Source: Cyanobacteriota bacterium
GTDB taxonomy: Bacteria > Cyanobacteriota > Cyanobacteriia > SKYG9
DNA length: 7,075 bases
Reading direction: 5' to 3'
NCBI GenBank assembly: GCA_025054735.1
Contig: JANWZG010000190.1
Span: forward strand, 1-7,075
Shown here: positions 4,726 through 7,075 of the stretch, piece by piece
How the letters are laid out: each line of letters starts with the position of its first letter
How positions within the stretch are numbered: position 1 is the first letter of the stretch
Position numbers and translations under genes: made by a program
The notes under the pieces: generated by a model
Told to the model about the DNA's origin: nothing
Databases searched by the model: none
What the model saw: the letters and a program-made list of their open reading frames with translations, nothing else

Positions 4726-5973
4726 ATGTGGATTTGGCATACTGAAACAACATTGATGCAGTGTTTAGCGCCATCATCCACTTTGGAAATAGTTCAACAA
4801 GACGGCCAGTTGTATGTCATGGCTCAAGGGGAGATTGCAACACTGCAATCATTTGGAACAACGTCAGAATCATTGGGCGGGTTACTCAGCCGGGTCGATC
4901 GCTGGCTAGATGATTGTCAGTTATCGGCTGCGGGCATTATGGGCTTTGAGAGTAGTGCAGTGCTGAGTCAACCTGTGAGATGGCTTGCAGGTCATGGGGA
5001 ATTGGTTGAGTGTTGGAGTGGCAGGCAGATTTTGGTTGCTTTGCAAGCTGGCAAGACTGAAAATTTGTCGCGAGATTGTCTGACAAAACCTGCAGTATCA
5101 AGGCATTCTAGCCGTAATCGCCTGTTGGTTGATGACGCTTTGGTTGATAGAGTAGCCAGGTTAGTTGCTCAAGGGCTAGATTTGCGGCGGCAGTTAGCTG
5201 ATGATCATCTGGTGATTGCGGCAGTGATACCAGTAGTGATGCGGGCATCGCTGTTAGACGCTTGGCTCCGGGGACTCAACAGTCGGTTTACACGAGGTTT
5301 TTTTATGGAGACCGATCGCTGGGAACTGGCCAGTTGTACGCCAGAGCGGTTTGTAGCTATGCGTGATTGCCAACTAGAGGTGCAATTACTGGCGGGCACC
5401 TTTCGAGAAGGCACAACGTTGCTAGAAAAAAATCGTCTCATCAGTGAACATCAGGCAGCTCGCCGTGCCTTACGTAACCTTGTAGAGCGAGTGTGTTTGC
5501 AGGAAGATGGGATGTTTGGCGGCATTAACTTGACCATTGATTGTGATGTCGTTGGGTTTGGAGCCATTAAGCACTTTCGTTCCGCCTTTACAACCTGCTA
5601 CGTTAACAACACCTCCTTGCTCCGACGATTAGCCGCACTAACACCCAGCCCAGCAACTGGGTCGCAGCACTCCCACGTGCAAGCTGCAATTCGAGGTTTA
5701 GAAGGTCAGCCACGGGGCTATTATGGTGGTTGCTTCTTTTTACGAACACCTGGTTGTTTGGAAACACTGATCTCGATTCGATCAATCTTCCGGATGAGAG
5801 ACCAGGATATTGCAGAGCTAGTAGCAGGGGCGGGCTTTACGGCTAGCTCAACCGTGGAGGGAGAAACGGCTGAAATCATCGTGAAAGCCATGAATTGTGC
5901 GCGATTATTGGGCTGTGAAATTCGTAGGGTTGCTACCCATTCACTGGAGAAGGCGTTGGTATCTGCACCATGA
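4726..5973 (+). CDS. Divergent chorismate-binding enzyme (TrpE/PabB/isochorismate synthase superfamily)
   Basis: A 415-residue protein whose C-terminal two thirds follow the MST chorismate-enzyme fold: CTPERF (204-209, usually SPERF), LLAGT (221-225), EHQAARRAL (241-249, usually the EH motif), KHF (282-284, conserved His), a PSPATGSQH loop (307-315), RGYYGG (330-335), SIRS (350-353) and AGAGF (367-371). An ExxE pair (E380, E383) follows, matching the Mg2+-binding glutamates. Such enzymes convert chorismate to anthranilate, aminodeoxychorismate, isochorismate or salicylate. Here the loop usually reading GAPK is GSQH, the aminodeoxychorismate-type lysine (PIKGT) is alanine, and at 162-169 I cannot place the lysine of isochorismate/salicylate synthases or the glutamine of TrpE. 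The N-terminal 130 residues match nothing I recognise. The product is therefore not assigned. It is joined to the downstream reductase by an ATGA overlap. Phylloquinone-pathway isochorismate synthase (MenF) is the most natural alternative. Confidence 0.8.
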   Translation: MWIWHTETTLMQCLAPSSTLEIVQQDGQLYVMAQGEIATLQSFGTTSESLGGLLSRVDRWLDDCQLSAAGIMGFESSAVLSQPVRWLAGHGELVECWSGRQILVALQAGKTENLSRDCLTKPAVSRHSSRNRLLVDDALVDRVARLVAQGLDLRRQLADDHLVIAAVIPVVMRASLLDAWLRGLNSRFTRGFFMETDRWELASCTPERFVAMRDCQLEVQLLAGTFREGTTLLEKNRLISEHQAARRALRNLVERVCLQEDGMFGGINLTIDCDVVGFGAIKHFRSAFTTCYVNNTSLLRRLAALTPSPATGSQHSHVQAAIRGLEGQPRGYYGGCFFLRTPGCLETLISIRSIFRMRDQDIAELVAGAGFTASSTVEGETAEIIVKAMNCARLLGCEIRRVATHSLEKALVSAP

Positions 5974-6989
5974 GTCTATTGGCAACGCGATTGCTAGGCA
6001 ACACTGGTCTATCGGTTAGTTGTGTAGGTTTGGGCTGCACCTCCCTAGGAGGCATGTATCAAGCGATGAGTGACATAGAAGCTACACGAACTGTCTATCG
6101 CAGCTTAGAGCGTGGCTGTAATATCTTTGATACGGCTCCATTTTATGGATCAGGCAAGAGTGAGATGCACTTGGGGGCTGCCTTGGCACAGGTTCCCCGC
6201 GATCGTGTAGTCCTTGCCACTAAGGTAGGACGAGTCTTAGAACCAACGACAGGTGCCGATCGCGGTAAACCCATTTTTGTAGAACCATTGCCGTTTCGCC
6301 CTAGATTTGACTTTAGCCGTGATGGTGTGTTGCGCTCTTTTGAAGAAAGTCTAAACCGATTGCAGGTCGATCGCATCGATATACTTCACATTCATGACCC
6401 TGATGAACATTACCAACAAGCTCTAGATGAGGCATTTCCAGCCTTAGCACAACTTCGCAGTGAAGGTGCAATCCGAGCCATTAGCGCAGGTATGAAACAG
6501 TGGCAAATGCTGGTTCGTTTTGCACAAGCGGCAGATTTTGACTGCTTCCTACTAGCTGGACGCTACACTCTGTTAGACCAAAGTGCTCTGGATGAGTTTT
6601 TTCCCATTTGCCAACAGAAAACCATTGGGGTCATGCTGGGGGGCACATACAATAGCGGCATCTTAGCAACGGGAGCCATTCCTGGAGCAAAATATGAGTA
6701 TGCTGATGCACCACCCGCGATTCTCGATCGAGTGCGACAGATTGAAACTATCTGCAAAACTCATGGTGTCTCGCTCAAGGCAGCCGCACTCCAGTTTCCC
6801 CTTGCTCACCCTGCTGTGAGTACGATTATTCCTGGTGCGGCCAGTCCAGCTCAAGTTGATGAAAATATTGATTTGCTCCAGCAACCTATCCCTAATGACT
6901 TTTGGACAGAATTGCAGTCAAAGGGCCTGCTACGTGAGGATGCGCCTGTACCTAGGCCAATCCTGACTTCATCCCTGCATAAGGAGTAG
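5970..6989 (+). CDS. Aldo/keto reductase (D-threo-aldose/L-fucose dehydrogenase-like)
   Basis: The 339-residue protein is a single-domain NAD(P)-dependent aldo/keto reductase with the catalytic tetrad visible: D54 and Y59 in NIFDTAPFYGSG, K85 in ATKVGR and H142 in DILHIHDPDE. The start (RLLGNTGLSVSCVGLGC) and the C-terminal cofactor-binding stretch (STIIPGAASPAQVDENI) are typical, and the length is normal. Overall wording is closest to the subgroup holding D-threo-aldose 1-dehydrogenase, L-fucose dehydrogenase and pyridoxal 4-dehydrogenase, which oxidise small sugars or aldehydes. The true substrate cannot be read from sequence. Its ATG overlaps the TGA of the chorismate-binding gene (ATGA), indicating translational coupling. 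A GGAGAAGG about 17 bp upstream is too distant for a normal Shine-Dalgarno, so the gene probably depends on re-initiation. Confidence 0.93.
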   Translation: MSLLATRLLGNTGLSVSCVGLGCTSLGGMYQAMSDIEATRTVYRSLERGCNIFDTAPFYGSGKSEMHLGAALAQVPRDRVVLATKVGRVLEPTTGADRGKPIFVEPLPFRPRFDFSRDGVLRSFEESLNRLQVDRIDILHIHDPDEHYQQALDEAFPALAQLRSEGAIRAISAGMKQWQMLVRFAQAADFDCFLLAGRYTLLDQSALDEFFPICQQKTIGVMLGGTYNSGILATGAIPGAKYEYADAPPAILDRVRQIETICKTHGVSLKAAALQFPLAHPAVSTIIPGAASPAQVDENIDLLQQPIPNDFWTELQSKGLLREDAPVPRPILTSSLHKE

Positions 6990-7075
6990 CTAATACAACC
7001 TCTCCAAAAGCCAGTAACATGCCCATCGTTCGTAGTAAGGACTGAAGTCCTTATTACAAACTATCCGTCCTATAG
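6990..7075. other. Right-end intergenic segment
   Basis: The last 86 bp after the reductase stop hold no gene start that can be supported. The only structure is the palindromic repeat at 7032-7057. No T-rich terminator tail is visible. Confidence 0.5.
7032..7057. repeat. Palindromic cyanobacterial-type short repeat (AAGGACT/AGTCCTT)
   Basis: The arm GTAGTAAGGACT (7032-7043) pairs with AGTCCTTATTAC (7046-7057) over 12 positions including one G/T pair, a very strong hairpin. Short palindromes with a TAAGGACT...AGTCCTTA core recur between genes in many filamentous cyanobacterial genomes, as I recall. It lies 43 bp after the reductase stop, so it may also stop or stabilise that transcript, although there is no following T-run. 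Confidence 0.6.

Noticed and set aside
5205..5785. Minus-strand frames inside the chorismate-binding gene
   Set aside because: They lie opposite a gene with clear protein-family motifs and encode no recognisable domain.
6143..6884. Minus-strand frames inside the aldo/keto reductase gene
   Set aside because: They are shadows of a well-supported gene on the other strand.
1..7075. CRISPR array, cas genes, integrase, toxin-antitoxin or phage-defence genes
   Set aside because: No spaced direct repeats and no such protein families were found.

Overview
The window looks cyanobacterial. It has a PDZ-containing carboxyl-terminal processing protease of the cyanobacterial type, a CoaD gene overlapping a DivIVA/Cdv3-like coiled-coil gene, many CGATCG-core sites including two perfect HIP1 octamers (GCGATCGC at 1640-1647 and 2824-2831), and a short palindromic repeat (7032-7057) of a style common in filamentous cyanobacteria. 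No 16S or other taxonomic marker is present, so a closer placement is not supported.

Layout. On the minus strand, 1-684 is the N-terminal 228 codons of an S41 processing protease; its catalytic part lies beyond the left edge. A 328-bp divergent spacer follows. On the plus strand, 1013-2608 encodes a 531-residue polytopic GT39 (PMT-type) glycosyltransferase. It converges, with 28 bp between stop codons, on a minus-strand pair transcribed as coaD (3814-3335, probable GTG start) and then a DivIVA-like gene (3359-2637), which overlap by 25 bp. A gene-free stretch of about 0.9 kb (3815-4725) separates this pair from a plus-strand pair. That spacer holds many small inverted repeats, including four successive potential hairpins at 4165-4333, one of which resembles an IS200/IS605 right end. 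The plus-strand pair is a divergent chorismate-binding (MST-family) enzyme (4726-5973) joined by an ATGA overlap to an aldo/keto reductase (5970-6989). The window ends with a palindromic repeat.

How the genes relate. The protease, GT39 enzyme, CoaD and DivIVA-like protein are housekeeping or envelope genes with no obvious shared pathway, although coaD and the DivIVA-like gene are probably co-transcribed. The most interesting unit is the coupled chorismate-enzyme/reductase pair. The first protein keeps the Mg2+ and carboxylate-binding residues of the family, but by eye it has lost other signature positions. Neither its product nor the reductase substrate can be named from the sequence. A small chorismate-derived pathway is a reasonable hypothesis but is not shown here.
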